Source: Lachnospiraceae bacterium
GTDB lineage: Bacteria; Bacillota; Clostridia; Lachnospirales; Lachnospiraceae
Reading direction: 5' to 3'
NCBI GenBank assembly: GCA_017394885.1
Contig: JAFPWO010000007.1
Span: 1-42,016, forward strand
Length of the DNA: 42,016 bases
Numbering within the stretch: the first letter of the stretch is position 1; each line of letters opens with the position of its first letter. Under the pieces are notes generated by a model. The model did no database searches. It was not told the DNA's origin and worked only from the letters and a program-made list of their open reading frames with translations. This document shows positions 1-7,492 of this stretch, one piece after another. A program made the translations under genes and the position numbers.

Positions 1-168
1 CGGGTAGCCAAGTGCGGAAGGGATAAACGCTGAAGGCATCTAAGCGTGAAGCCCCCCTCAAGATGAGATATCCAAGAGACCCCTTGAAGACGACGAGGTA
101 GATAGGGCAGAGGTGGAAGTGCAGTAATGTACGGAGCTGACTGTTACTAATAGGTCGAACACTTGACC
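1..168 (+). rRNA. 23S ribosomal RNA, 3' end (partial)
   Basis: The first 168 bases match the conserved 3' domain of bacterial 23S rRNA, ending in the typical run ACTAATAGGTCGA followed by CTTGACC, which normally pairs with the 5' end of the 23S molecule. The 5' part lies before the window. The mature 3' end is placed at about 168 from that terminal motif. No 5S rRNA gene follows, which is unusual for a bacterial rrn operon. Confidence 0.95.
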
Positions 169-449
169 GAGAGAGATGAACGAAGTGGGAAAGCGAAGGA
201 GACAGGGCCGCAAGCTTGCTTGCAGGGGCAAGTCGACTGAGCGAGGCGCTGCGAAGCAGCGGCTAAACATGAGCAATGCGGAGCATTGCGAATGACCACG
301 AAGTTCATCGATGACGAGAGCAGGACATGAGCAGCGCGAAGCGGTGCGAATGACCAAAGCTCGAGCCATCACTGGAAGAGCAATGCGCAGCATTGCGAAC
401 AAGCTCTTCCGGATCAAGATTTCTTCATTCATTATCGATGAATTTCTTC
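169..449. repeat. rrn 3' spacer with degenerate hairpin repeats, no 5S gene
   Basis: This gene-free stretch between the 23S rRNA and the tRNA promoter holds several short stem-loops built on one theme. They lie at 273-289 (7-bp stem GCAATGC/GCATTGC), 331-347 (7 bp with one mismatch) and 380-396 (7-bp stem), with a further GCTGC/GCAGC stem at 248-260. The first two are preceded by ATGA and followed by GCGAATGACCA, so they are copies of one unit of about 58 bases. The third is nested inside an outer stem GGAAGAGC (374-381) / GCTCTTCC (403-410). A further 6-bp stem lies at 427-443. The conserved features of 5S rRNA are not present. The hairpins may act in rRNA 3' processing or termination. Confidence 0.6.
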
Positions 450-478
450 TTGACAAGACATTCGATATCAAGTATATT
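450..478 (+). promoter_or_regulatory. Strong sigma-A-type promoter of the tRNA cluster
   Basis: A perfect -35 TTGACA (450-455), 17-base spacer and -10 TATATT (473-478) lie 44 bases before tRNA-Asn. This suggests the tRNA cluster is transcribed on its own and not only by read-through from the rRNA operon. Confidence 0.75.
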
Positions 479-521
479 TTCGGTGTGCGGTTTTGAAGGT
501 ACAAGCCTTCAACCCAAATAT

Positions 522-593
522 TCCTCGATAGCTCAATGGCAGAGCACTCGGCTGTTAACCGAGGTGTTGCAGGTTCGAGTCCCGCTCGGGGAG
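522..593 (+). tRNA. tRNA-Asn (anticodon GTT)
   Basis: A cloverleaf can be drawn with acceptor stem TCCTCGA/TCGGGGA (one T-G pair), anticodon stem CTCGG/CCGAG around loop CTGTTAA, and T-loop GGTTCGAGTCC. The GTT anticodon reads Asn codons. CCA is not encoded. It is first of a three-tRNA cluster. Confidence 0.95.
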
Positions 594-596
594 CAT

Positions 597-668
597 GGCT
601 CCATGGTCAAGTGGTTAAGACATCGCCCTTTCACGGCGGTAACTCGGGTTCGAATCCCGATGGAGTCA
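597..668 (+). tRNA. tRNA-Glu (anticodon TTC)
   Basis: Acceptor stem GGCTCCA/TGGAGTC, anticodon loop CTTTCAC with anticodon TTC, and T-arm GGGTTCGAATCCC are all present. It begins three bases after the tRNA-Asn, so the two must be cut from one transcript. CCA is not encoded. Confidence 0.95.
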
Positions 669-679
669 TTTTTTTATAC

Positions 680-751
680 GGCGACGTAGCCAAGTGGTAA
701 GGCGTGGGTCTGCAAAACCCTGATGCACCGGTTCAAATCCGGTCGTCGCCT
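680..751 (+). tRNA. tRNA-Cys (anticodon GCA)
   Basis: Acceptor stem GGCGACG/CGTCGCC closes a cloverleaf with anticodon loop TCTGCAA (anticodon GCA) and T-arm CCGGTTCAAATCCGG. It is the last of the three-tRNA cluster and is followed by a hairpin terminator. Confidence 0.95.
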
Positions 752-765
752 CTTCTTTTTCGAAG

Positions 766-794
766 ACAGTACGGTCCGAAGACCGTGCTGTTTT
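766..794 (+). terminator. Intrinsic terminator after the tRNA cluster
   Basis: An 11-bp stem (766-776 with 781-791, one G-T pair) with a CGAA loop ends in TTTT, 14 bases after tRNA-Cys. It would end the tRNA transcript before the antiporter gene. Confidence 0.7.
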
Positions 795-830
795 CCATTC
801 AGGGCAGGATTTAGAAAGAGAGGTTTCATG

Positions 831-2477
831 ATGAAACAGAAAAGAAAAGCAATGTTCCTTATTGCCTTTATCCTTCTTTTGGGGGCAGTTGTTCTGCTCA
901 GTCTGAAGACGGGACCTGCCTCGCAGGAAGAACCGGCCGTCTATGCCGGCATTTTCTCCCTGCTGCCGCCGCTGGTCGCCATCGTTTTGGCACTGGTCAC
1001 CAAGGAAGTATACAGTGCTTTGTTCATCGGGATCCTGGTCGGCGCTTTTCTCTACGCGAACGGCAACCCGGAAAAGGCCTTTGTCGCGATGCTCTATCAT
1101 GAGGAGGCCGGGCTGATTCCGAATCTGACGGATATCTCTCATGCCAGCGTACTGGTGTTCGTAACGATCCTCGGCGCGATCGTGATCATCCTGAACAAAT
1201 CCGGAAGCGCGCAGGCTTTCGGAGACTGGGCACTGAAAAGGATCAAGACCCGGGCCGGCGCGCAGCTGGCAACGATCCTGATGGGACTCATGATCTTTGT
1301 GGACGACGGCTTCAACTGCATGACCGTGGGATCGGTGATGCGTCCGATCACGGACCGGCACCGCATCTCCCGCGCGAAGCTGGCTTATCTGATCGATGCG
1401 ACAGCCGCGCCGGTCTGTATTATCGCACCGATCTCCTGCTGGGCCGCGGCGGTGACCTATTCCGTGCCGGCCGAGATGAATATCAACGGCTTTCAGATGT
1501 TCCTGAAGACGATCCCGTATAATCTCTATGCGCTGGGGACGCTGATGATGCTGGTCCTCTTAAGCGTCAGCCGGGTGGAATACGGCCCGATGCGCCGCCA
1601 TGAGATCAATGCCATGAACGGAGACTTGTTCTCCGTGGAAAAGGGCCAGCAGTACGAAGAAAAAGCCGAACCGGCGCAGAAGCGCCCGGTCCGGGTATCC
1701 AATCTGCTCATCCCGGTGATCGGCCTGATCGTGATCTGTATCCTGGGCATTCTGTATACCGGCGGATTTTTCTCCGGCGTCCCGCTTGCGACTGCTTTCA
1801 GTGAAGCGGATTCGGCGCGGGGGCTGGTCTTCGGCAGCCTGATCACCCTGATCCTGACTTTCTTCCTGTACATGAGCCGCAACGTCCTGTCCTTCCAGGG
1901 GTTCATGGACTGCCTGCCGGCGGGCTTCCGTTCCATGTGCGCGCCGATGATCATCCTGATCCTCTCCTGGAATCTGTCCGGTGTGACGGGATTGCTGGGC
2001 GCCGGGGAGTTTATCCACAACATTGTCAGCGCTTCGGCGGATGAGGTCAAAATGCTGCTGCCGTTCCTGGTATTCCTGGTATCGGTATTTCTGGCCTTCT
2101 CGACCGGTACGAGCTGGGGGACCTTCTCGATCCTGATCCCCATCGTCTGCCATGTTTTCCCGCAGGGGGGAGAGATGCTGACGATCTCCATCGCCGCCTG
2201 TCTGGCCGGCGCGGTCTGCGGAGACCACTGCTCGCCGATCTCGGATACGACGATCATGTCCTCGGCCGGAGCGGGCTGCAACCATGTGGCGCATGTATCC
2301 ACGCAGCTGCCCTACGCCCTGACCGTGGCGGGGGTGGCCGGGATCGGATATCTGGCAGCCGGGATCTTCGGCTATATCGGCGGAAAGCTGGCGCTGGCCG
2401 CGCTGCCGGTCACGCTTTTGCTGCTGACGTTATTGGTCCTGCTGCTGCGGAAGAAATACCGGCTCGCGGAAGGATAA
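831..2477 (+). CDS. NhaC-family Na+/H+ antiporter
   Basis: Integral membrane antiporter of the NhaC class, which exchanges protons and sodium; some relatives exchange amino acids or malate/lactate. The roughly 548-residue protein has about a dozen hydrophobic segments. It carries conserved polar stretches of the family, for example IFVDDGFNCMTVGSVMRP in the first half and GDHCSPISDTTIMSSAGAGC in the second half, which probably line the ion path. Two adjacent ATGs (828 and 831) are possible. The second is chosen because the GAGAGG ribosome site at 818-823 sits seven bases before it. An in-frame extension back to 723 lies inside tRNA-Cys and is not real. The gene stands alone between two terminators. 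The ion and any organic substrate cannot be told from sequence. Confidence 0.9.
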   Translation: MKQKRKAMFLIAFILLLGAVVLLSLKTGPASQEEPAVYAGIFSLLPPLVAIVLALVTKEVYSALFIGILVGAFLYANGNPEKAFVAMLYHEEAGLIPNLTDISHASVLVFVTILGAIVIILNKSGSAQAFGDWALKRIKTRAGAQLATILMGLMIFVDDGFNCMTVGSVMRPITDRHRISRAKLAYLIDATAAPVCIIAPISCWAAAVTYSVPAEMNINGFQMFLKTIPYNLYALGTLMMLVLLSVSRVEYGPMRRHEINAMNGDLFSVEKGQQYEEKAEPAQKRPVRVSNLLIPVIGLIVICILGILYTGGFFSGVPLATAFSEADSARGLVFGSLITLILTFFLYMSRNVLSFQGFMDCLPAGFRSMCAPMIILILSWNLSGVTGLLGAGEFIHNIVSASADEVKMLLPFLVFLVSVFLAFSTGTSWGTFSILIPIVCHVFPQGGEMLTISIAACLAGAVCGDHCSPISDTTIMSSAGAGCNHVAHVSTQLPYALTVAGVAGIGYLAAGIFGYIGGKLALAALPVTLLLLTLLVLLLRKKYRLAEG

Positions 2478-2485
2478 ACAAACTT

Positions 2486-2526
2486 AAAAAGTGCCGGTGG
2501 GGACTGTCCTCACCGGTACTTTTTTT
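2486..2526. terminator. Bidirectional intrinsic terminator
   Basis: An AAAAAGTGCCGGTG arm pairs with CACCGGTACTTTTT around a short loop (one G-T pair). The stem is flanked by A-runs on the left and T-runs on the right, so it can stop transcripts from both the antiporter gene (+) and the carboxypeptidase gene (-), which converge here. Confidence 0.8.
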
Positions 2527-2543
2527 ATGCGCTGCAAATGCCG

Positions 2544-3944
2544 CTACGGCAGGATCATGGGCTTCTGGTCCTCGCTCAGCCGGCTTAGGGCACGGCGCTT
2601 CTGCCGTTCGATCCGCCTGCGCCGCAGGATCAGGCGGCGGACCAGAAGGATGATCAGGGTGAGGATCAGAAGAAGCGCCACGCCGCCGCCGATCAGGATC
2701 CAGTAGATCAGGGCCAGCCCGAAATACTCCGTCCGCAGGCGCTCGTTGGTTGTCGGAGCGATCTTGACTAAGGGGGTCATATTGACATTGGCGGATGCGG
2801 AGCCGACATTCAGCAGGCAGGAGCCGACCTTGGTCCCGTTCAGGGTGTAGATCCGCTCCGCCACCGTATTGCTGCTTCCGTCGGAGGCGTCCGTATGGAA
2901 CACGAGGTCGGTGCTCAGATCCGAGAGCGTCATCGGCTGCGGAAGGCAGACGTAGCTCTCTCCCGACTGCGTGAACTGCAGGATATTGCTGCCGAGGAAG
3001 CGGCTGTTTTCATTCTGCAGAACGCTCTCCGCCGTATTGAGATTGTAACAGGAAAAATGACGGAAGCCGTAATCGAAGAGGGCGATGCTGTCCCGGCCGA
3101 CGACGTCGGATCCCTCTCCGTGGAAGACGACACAGATCAGATCCAGCCCCCCCTGCACGGCATAGGTGACCAGGCAGTTCTGCGCCGCGTCGGTATAACC
3201 GGTCTTCCCAGCCACCGCCGCCGCATAGCGCATATTGTCCGTATCGGTCAGCAGCGCGTGATGCGAGCGCATGTAGGTGATCTCGTCGTGCTTATTGGTC
3301 GGGGCGATCTGATACTTGACGGTGCCCATGATCTCCTTCAGCTTGCTGTACTGCAGGGCGGCGCGCGTAAAGAGCGCCATATCGTAGGCACAGGTGTAAT
3401 GGTCCGGATCCGTGACGCCGTGTGCGTTGACAAAATTGCTGTTCACCGCGCCGAGTTCGTAAGCCCGCAGGGTCATCTTGGCGGCAAACGCTTCGAAAGA
3501 ACCTGAGATTTCTTCCCCGAGGGCCTGCGCCACTTCATTGGCGGAAGCGACCATCAGGGCATAGAGACAGTCCTCCACGGTCATCACTTCATTTTCCGTA
3601 CGGTAAATGCTGCTGCTGCCGGCCGGCAGCTCGTGCGTGGCCCGGTAGGAGAAGGTCAGAGAATCGCTTAAAGTAAGATTTTCCATGACCAGAAGCGCGG
3701 TCAGAATCTTGGTCGTGCTGGCCGGATTGGCCCGTTCGTACGCATTCTTTTCGTAGAGGATCGCCCCGGATTTCATTTCCATGAGGATGGCATAGTCCGA
3801 CTGGATCTCCGGCGCGGCCGGAAGCTCGGCGGCTTCGCAAAGCCGGACGGTCCCGGCGGAAGACGCAGCAAAAGACCGGTGGGGGAGCATTGCCGCCGCC
3901 AGCAGGAAACACAATATGATCAACAGAAAACGCTTCTTTCTCAT
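2544..3944 (-). CDS. D-alanyl-D-alanine carboxypeptidase (low-molecular-mass PBP, DacF type)
   Basis: Serine D,D-carboxypeptidase that trims the terminal D-Ala of peptidoglycan stem peptides outside the cell. The 466-residue protein starts with a signal peptide (MRKKRFLLII, cleavage near FAASS). It shows all three penicillin-binding motifs: STTK at residues 76-79 (nucleophile Ser76), SAN at 134-136 and KTG at 247-249. A C-terminal domain is followed by a membrane anchor near residues 410-435 and a very basic cytoplasmic tail, as in PBP5-type enzymes. ATG 3944 is chosen because it starts the signal peptide; upstream in-frame ATGs lie within the preceding gene. It follows the CoA-transferase gene by 10 bases and is probably cotranscribed with it, an odd pairing of metabolism and cell wall. 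Confidence 0.92.
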   Translation of the reverse strand: MRKKRFLLIILCFLLAAAMLPHRSFAASSAGTVRLCEAAELPAAPEIQSDYAILMEMKSGAILYEKNAYERANPASTTKILTALLVMENLTLSDSLTFSYRATHELPAGSSSIYRTENEVMTVEDCLYALMVASANEVAQALGEEISGSFEAFAAKMTLRAYELGAVNSNFVNAHGVTDPDHYTCAYDMALFTRAALQYSKLKEIMGTVKYQIAPTNKHDEITYMRSHHALLTDTDNMRYAAAVAGKTGYTDAAQNCLVTYAVQGGLDLICVVFHGEGSDVVGRDSIALFDYGFRHFSCYNLNTAESVLQNENSRFLGSNILQFTQSGESYVCLPQPMTLSDLSTDLVFHTDASDGSSNTVAERIYTLNGTKVGSCLLNVGSASANVNMTPLVKIAPTTNERLRTEYFGLALIYWILIGGGVALLLILTLIILLVRRLILRRRRIERQKRRALSRLSEDQKPMILP

Positions 3945-3954
3945 GAAGCCTTTA

Positions 3955-5304
3955 TCATCCCCGCTTATTGCTCTTTCTCCAGATATGCATGGCTTCGGCC
4001 TGGCGGACGAGGTCCTCACGGAAATCCGGATGCGCCAGCGAAATCAGCGCTTCGGCCCGCTCCCAGCTGGAGAGCCCCTTCAGGTTGCGGCAGCCGTATT
4101 CGGTCACGACGTACATGACGTTGGGCCGCGTATCGGTCACGATGGTCCCGGTCTCCAGTGTGGGAAGGATCCGGGAGTGCAGGCCGCCGTTTTTGTCGGT
4201 GAACGTGGAGGAGCAGCAGATAAAGCTCTTGCCGCCCTTAGATAAATAGGCGCCGAGCACAAAATCCAGCTGTCCGCCGGCGCCGGAAATATGTTTGGTT
4301 CCGGAACTTTCCGCCCCGACCTGGCCGAACAGGTCCAGGCTGACGGCATTGTTGATGGAAATAAAGTTGTCGATCTGGGCGATGACGCGGTCATCGTTCG
4401 TATAATTCACCGGTGCTGCCATCAGGGCCGGATTATTGTCCAGATAATCGTACATCTTCTGCGTACCGGCGCCGAAAGCGTAAACCTGCCGGCCGCGGTC
4501 GATATTCTTCCTTGCACAGGTGATTTTCCCGGCCTTCGCGATATCAACGAAGGCGTCCACATACATTTCCGTGTGTACCCCGAGATCCTTAAGATCCGAT
4601 TCCGCGATCATGGCTCCGACGGTATTGGGCATGGAACCGATGCCGAGCTGCAGGCAGGCCCCGTTCGGGATCTGCTCCACGATCAGCTTCGCAACGGCCT
4701 TGTCGACCTCGCTGGGCTTTCCGCCGCCGGGAATCTGCCCTATCGGCGGGTTATCGCCTTCCACGATCATATCGACGTCCGTGATATGGACATTGCATTC
4801 AAAGCCGCCGAGACAGCGCGGCATATTTTTATTGACTTCAACGATGATCGTTTTTGCCGTCTCGCAGATGGCCGCCATGTGCGAGGCGTTGGGTCCGAAA
4901 TTAAAGAACCCGTGCTTATCCATCGGGGCCACCTGGAACATGGCCACGTCGGGCGGCGTGATATTCTCGCGGTAATACCGGGGCAGCTCGGAATAGCGCA
5001 GGGCATTGTAGAAAGCGAGACCCTTTGCCGCCGCTTTTCTTTCAAAACCGCCCATGTGCCAGGAGTTCCAGCACATATGATCGGCTGCGTCGGGGACCTG
5101 AAGCACTGCGGGTTCCCAGAGCGCAATGCCGCCGCGGATCTTGATGTCCTGCAGCTTCGGCAGCCGGGCAGCCAGCGCCTTATCCAGCGCTACGGGGTGT
5201 CCCGTGACCCAGCCGTAATCGATCCAGTTGCCGGATCTGATGCAGGCGACAGCTTCCTCGGCGCTGCGCAGTTTTTCATGGTACAGTGCAAGAAAATCAT
5301 TCAT
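3955..5304 (-). CDS. but: Butyryl-CoA:acetate CoA-transferase
   Basis: Moves CoA from butyryl-CoA to acetate, giving butyrate and acetyl-CoA, the last step of butyrate formation in many gut Clostridia. The 449-residue protein closely resembles the Roseburia-type enzyme over its whole length. Shared stretches include [13 protein letters not shown] (79-91), [51 protein letters not shown] and [20 protein letters not shown]. The Glu of HTEMY (about residue 246) aligns with the catalytic glutamate of the 4-hydroxybutyrate/acetyl-CoA transferase family. 4-hydroxybutyrate CoA-transferase is the main alternative, but the resemblance here is to the butyryl form. A GGAGGG ribosome site precedes the ATG, and a consensus promoter sits just upstream. 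Acetate kinase is encoded elsewhere in the window. Confidence 0.92.
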   Translation of the reverse strand: MNDFLALYHEKLRSAEEAVACIRSGNWIDYGWVTGHPVALDKALAARLPKLQDIKIRGGIALWEPAVLQVPDAADHMCWNSWHMGGFERKAAAKGLAFYNALRYSELPRYYRENITPPDVAMFQVAPMDKHGFFNFGPNASHMAAICETAKTIIVEVNKNMPRCLGGFECNVHITDVDMIVEGDNPPIGQIPGGGKPSEVDKAVAKLIVEQIPNGACLQLGIGSMPNTVGAMIAESDLKDLGVHTEMYVDAFVDIAKAGKITCARKNIDRGRQVYAFGAGTQKMYDYLDNNPALMAAPVNYTNDDRVIAQIDNFISINNAVSLDLFGQVGAESSGTKHISGAGGQLDFVLGAYLSKGGKSFICCSSTFTDKNGGLHSRILPTLETGTIVTDTRPNVMYVVTEYGCRNLKGLSSWERAEALISLAHPDFREDLVRQAEAMHIWRKSNKRG

Positions 5305-5333
5305 AATCGAACCCTCCCGGAAGATACGGTGAA

Positions 5334-5362
5334 ATTATACCGTTCCGCGGGTCAAAATGCAA
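5334..5362 (-). promoter_or_regulatory. Promoter of the CoA-transferase/carboxypeptidase pair
   Basis: Read on the minus strand: -35 TTGCAT (5357-5362), 17-base spacer, perfect -10 TATAAT (5334-5339). The -10 is about 30 bases before the start codon, giving a very short leader. Confidence 0.7.
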
Positions 5363-5405
5363 TCAGTATTTCCCCGGGCGGCGTGGGCAGACGCAGCCTG
5401 CGTTA

Positions 5406-5434
5406 TTGACTTTTGCCGGAAAAAGACGTATTCT
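5406..5434 (+). promoter_or_regulatory. Promoter of the first transglutaminase-like lipoprotein
   Basis: TTGACT (5406-5411), 17-base spacer, TATTCT (5429-5434). It diverges from the CoA-transferase promoter, whose -35 lies 44 bases away. Confidence 0.6.
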
Positions 5435-5450
5435 CTGCGTTGTACGGAAA

Positions 5451-5465
5451 ACTCCCGAAGGGAGT
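5451..5465 (+). promoter_or_regulatory. Hairpin covering the ribosome binding site
   Basis: ACTCCC-GAA-GGGAGT is a perfect 6-bp hairpin in the leader of the next gene. Its right arm contains GGGAG, the best Shine-Dalgarno sequence for the ATG at 5475, so the folded RNA would hide the ribosome site. Confidence 0.45.
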
Positions 5466-5474
5466 ACGGGGATA

Positions 5475-6473
5475 ATGACGGAGATGAGGAAGAAAAAAGG
5501 GTACAGAATACGGAAACTGGGAAAGGCAGCGATAAGTTTGATACTTTCGCTGGCCTTATCTGCGTGCGGGGGTAATACGCCCGCCATCCAGAGCGGCGGG
5601 ACGGAGAGCACCGCGGAAACGCTGCTTTCCACGGAGGCGGAACCCGCCTCTGAAACGGAGCTTGAGTCGCTGCCGGTCCTCACGATAGAAAGTGAAGAGG
5701 AAGAAAGCACGGCCGCCCAGACACCGGAGGAGAGCCGGGCCGCGGAGACCCTGCCCGAAGAAAGTACGGAGCCTGCGCAGGAAAGTGTGCCGCCCTCTGC
5801 AGAGGATCCGGAAGAAAGCCTGACCGAAGCCTCTTCCGCCGAGAGAGTTCCGCGGACTGCGCCGGAGGACGCAGAGTCCCGGGCCCGGATGACCGATGAA
5901 GAAGAGATCGAGATAACGACGGAAACCCCGACCCAGCCGCCTACTCAGCCGCCGACCGCGGCCCCGACACAGACTTCTTTTAATGAGGTTTCCGCAGAGA
6001 ATCTCGAAGCCTACTGCCGGTACCGGGTCGCACAGTACGGCCTGTATACGCCCCGGGATATTTATCTTCATATGTTCAATTACTTTTCCTACCGTTACCG
6101 CGATCGGCTGCCGGATAAAAAAGCTATGGCAGCGCGGCTTTTCAACAACGGAAACGGTCCCTGCTATGATATCGCTTACGCGACCGCCTATCTGCTCCGC
6201 GCCGCCGGGTACCGCTGCTACGTCGTGAAAGGTGTCAGCCGTTCGAACGCGGGAGAGCACAACTGGGTCATCGTGGAGATGAGCCCGGGCGTGTGGCGCT
6301 ACATGGATACGCTCTGGGGCAGAGCGCCGCTCTATAATCTGACGGACGAGGAGCTGCAGGCATACGACAATACGATGGGGATGTCGTTCATGTGGGATAC
6401 TTCCTATTTTACCACGCATTCTTCGACCGGCCTGGGGCCTGCCTGGGGAGACCAGAAGCCTGCCATGCCGTAA
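5475..6473 (+). CDS. Transglutaminase-like lipoprotein, paralog 1
   Basis: Predicted lipoprotein of 332 residues: basic n-region, hydrophobic core, and lipobox ending LSAC with Cys31 as the lipid site. Residues 40-170 are a low-complexity Glu/Ser/Thr/Pro linker ending in TQPPTQPP, likely a spacer across the wall. Residues 175-320 form a transglutaminase/protease-like domain with a visible Cys-His-Asp triad: Cys230 in GPCYD, His262 in GEHNW, Asp278 in RYMDT. The C-terminal motif NLTDEEL...WDTSYFTTHSSTG recurs in the next two genes. Bacterial members of this superfamily are often cysteine peptidases or amidases and not true transglutaminases, so the reaction is unknown. ATG 5475 is preferred; M4 at 5484 has its purines too close. 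Confidence 0.82.
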   Translation: MTEMRKKKGYRIRKLGKAAISLILSLALSACGGNTPAIQSGGTESTAETLLSTEAEPASETELESLPVLTIESEEEESTAAQTPEESRAAETLPEESTEPAQESVPPSAEDPEESLTEASSAERVPRTAPEDAESRARMTDEEEIEITTETPTQPPTQPPTAAPTQTSFNEVSAENLEAYCRYRVAQYGLYTPRDIYLHMFNYFSYRYRDRLPDKKAMAARLFNNGNGPCYDIAYATAYLLRAAGYRCYVVKGVSRSNAGEHNWVIVEMSPGVWRYMDTLWGRAPLYNLTDEELQAYDNTMGMSFMWDTSYFTTHSSTGLGPAWGDQKPAMP

Positions 6474-6477
6474 CAAA

Positions 6478-6490
6478 AACTGCAGCAGTT
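6478..6490. repeat. 13-bp perfect palindrome overlapping a -35 element
   Basis: AACTGC-A-GCAGTT lies directly after the stop of paralog 1 and its last two bases are the first two of the -35 TTGACA of the next promoter. It could be an operator; as a terminator it has no T-run. Confidence 0.4.
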
Positions 6491-6517
6491 GACAAAAAGC
6501 CTGATGAATGTTAGACT
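6489..6517 (+). promoter_or_regulatory. Promoter of the second lipoprotein and downstream genes
   Basis: Perfect -35 TTGACA (6489-6494), 17-base spacer, -10 TAGACT (6512-6517), 31 bases before the ATG. The next five genes follow with overlaps or gaps under 15 bases, so this promoter may serve the whole block up to 13890. Confidence 0.7.
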
Positions 6518-6547
6518 TTTGTGAATCGGAGGCTTGCAGGAGCGATC

Positions 6548-7492
6548 ATGAAAAAAGACAGAATCCGAATACTCATTTGCGTTCTTGTCCTTTCCCTGCT
6601 GGCGGCCGCTTTTTCGGCATGCGGAAAGAACAGTGCCGAAAGCGGCGCGGCAAAGAACAAAGAAACGGAAGCAGCGGCGACCTTGCCCTCAGTATGGAAG
6701 GTTTCTCATATCCGGATCATTACGGATCCGGACGAAGTGGAAAGCATTCCTTCCGGGCGGAGGGAATCCACGACGGCTGCCGAACTGACTTCGGAAGAAG
6801 AGACGGGCAGCGGATCGGAAGATCCGGAAACGTCTTCCGGAGAAGAAGCGCCGTCCGGCAGCGCGGAAGAAACGCAGGAGAGCGCCGCGGAAACTCTGCC
6901 GGAGCAGACCACGGAAGCGGTTCCCGAGACCCTGCCGCCGGAAACCACGGCGGAACCTACATCGGAACCCACGCCGGAAACCACGACGGAACCCGAGCCG
7001 TACTTTGCCGAGATCACCGAAGACAATCTGGACGAATACTGCGCGTATCTGATCCGGAAGAACAATCTGAATTCACCCTGGGCGGTCTATGATTATGTCC
7101 GCCATGCGTTTACCTATAAGCTGAAAGACAGGCTCGGCAGCGAACGGGCTATGGCCTGCCGGATGTTCAATGACGGATGCGGCCCCTGCTACGATTATGA
7201 CTGCGCGGCGGCGGTCCTTCTGCGGGCGATCGGCTGCCGCTGTTATCTGGTCCACGGCTACAATGCGAACGGATCGGAGCATGACTGGCTGATCGCGGAA
7301 CTCGGCGCGAATGAGTGGCGCCATCTGGATCCTTACCGGGGCGGCTGGTCCGAAAGCTTCGGATTGTTCGGCCTGACGGATGAACAGCTCCTGGCCTGCG
7401 AAGAACTCTACGGCCTGACCTACAACTGGGATCGATCCGTTTTCACCAGTGAAAGTCCCACGGGTACCGGGCCCGGCTATACCGGAGGTTGA
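6548..7492 (+). CDS. Transglutaminase-like lipoprotein, paralog 2
   Basis: A 314-residue lipoprotein with lipobox FSAC (Cys25), a Ser/Thr/Glu/Pro-rich linker (about 75-150, with PETTAEPTSEPTPETT-type repeats) and a transglutaminase-like domain from about 155. The triad is Cys214 in GPCYD, His245 in SEHDW and Asp261 in RHLDP. The C-terminal GLTDEQL...NWDRSVFTSESPTGTG matches paralog 1. The start at 6548 is set by an AGGAG six bases upstream and by the signal peptide. The stop TGA overlaps the TTG proposed as the start of the next gene, implying translational coupling. The substrate is unknown; the tandem paralogs point to a shared surface role. Confidence 0.82.
   Translation: MKKDRIRILICVLVLSLLAAAFSACGKNSAESGAAKNKETEAAATLPSVWKVSHIRIITDPDEVESIPSGRRESTTAAELTSEEETGSGSEDPETSSGEEAPSGSAEETQESAAETLPEQTTEAVPETLPPETTAEPTSEPTPETTTEPEPYFAEITEDNLDEYCAYLIRKNNLNSPWAVYDYVRHAFTYKLKDRLGSERAMACRMFNDGCGPCYDYDCAAAVLLRAIGCRCYLVHGYNANGSEHDWLIAELGANEWRHLDPYRGGWSESFGLFGLTDEQLLACEELYGLTYNWDRSVFTSESPTGTGPGYTGG

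Noticed and set aside
169..449. The spaced hairpin repeats as a CRISPR array
   Set aside because: There are only about three degenerate copies, the palindromes vary, spacers are not uniform and no cas genes are present.
58..504. A minus-strand frame of 148 codons across the 23S end and spacer
   Set aside because: It overlaps rRNA and hairpin repeats; the protein is low-complexity with no family resemblance.
666..1361. A 231-codon minus-strand frame over the antiporter start and tRNA-Cys
   Set aside because: It covers a tRNA and a conserved gene, and its composition is of the shadow type.
5342..5356. TTGACC on the minus strand (5350-5355) as -35 of the CoA-transferase promoter
   Set aside because: It is only 10 bases from the -10; TTGCAT at 5357-5362 has the right 17-base spacing.
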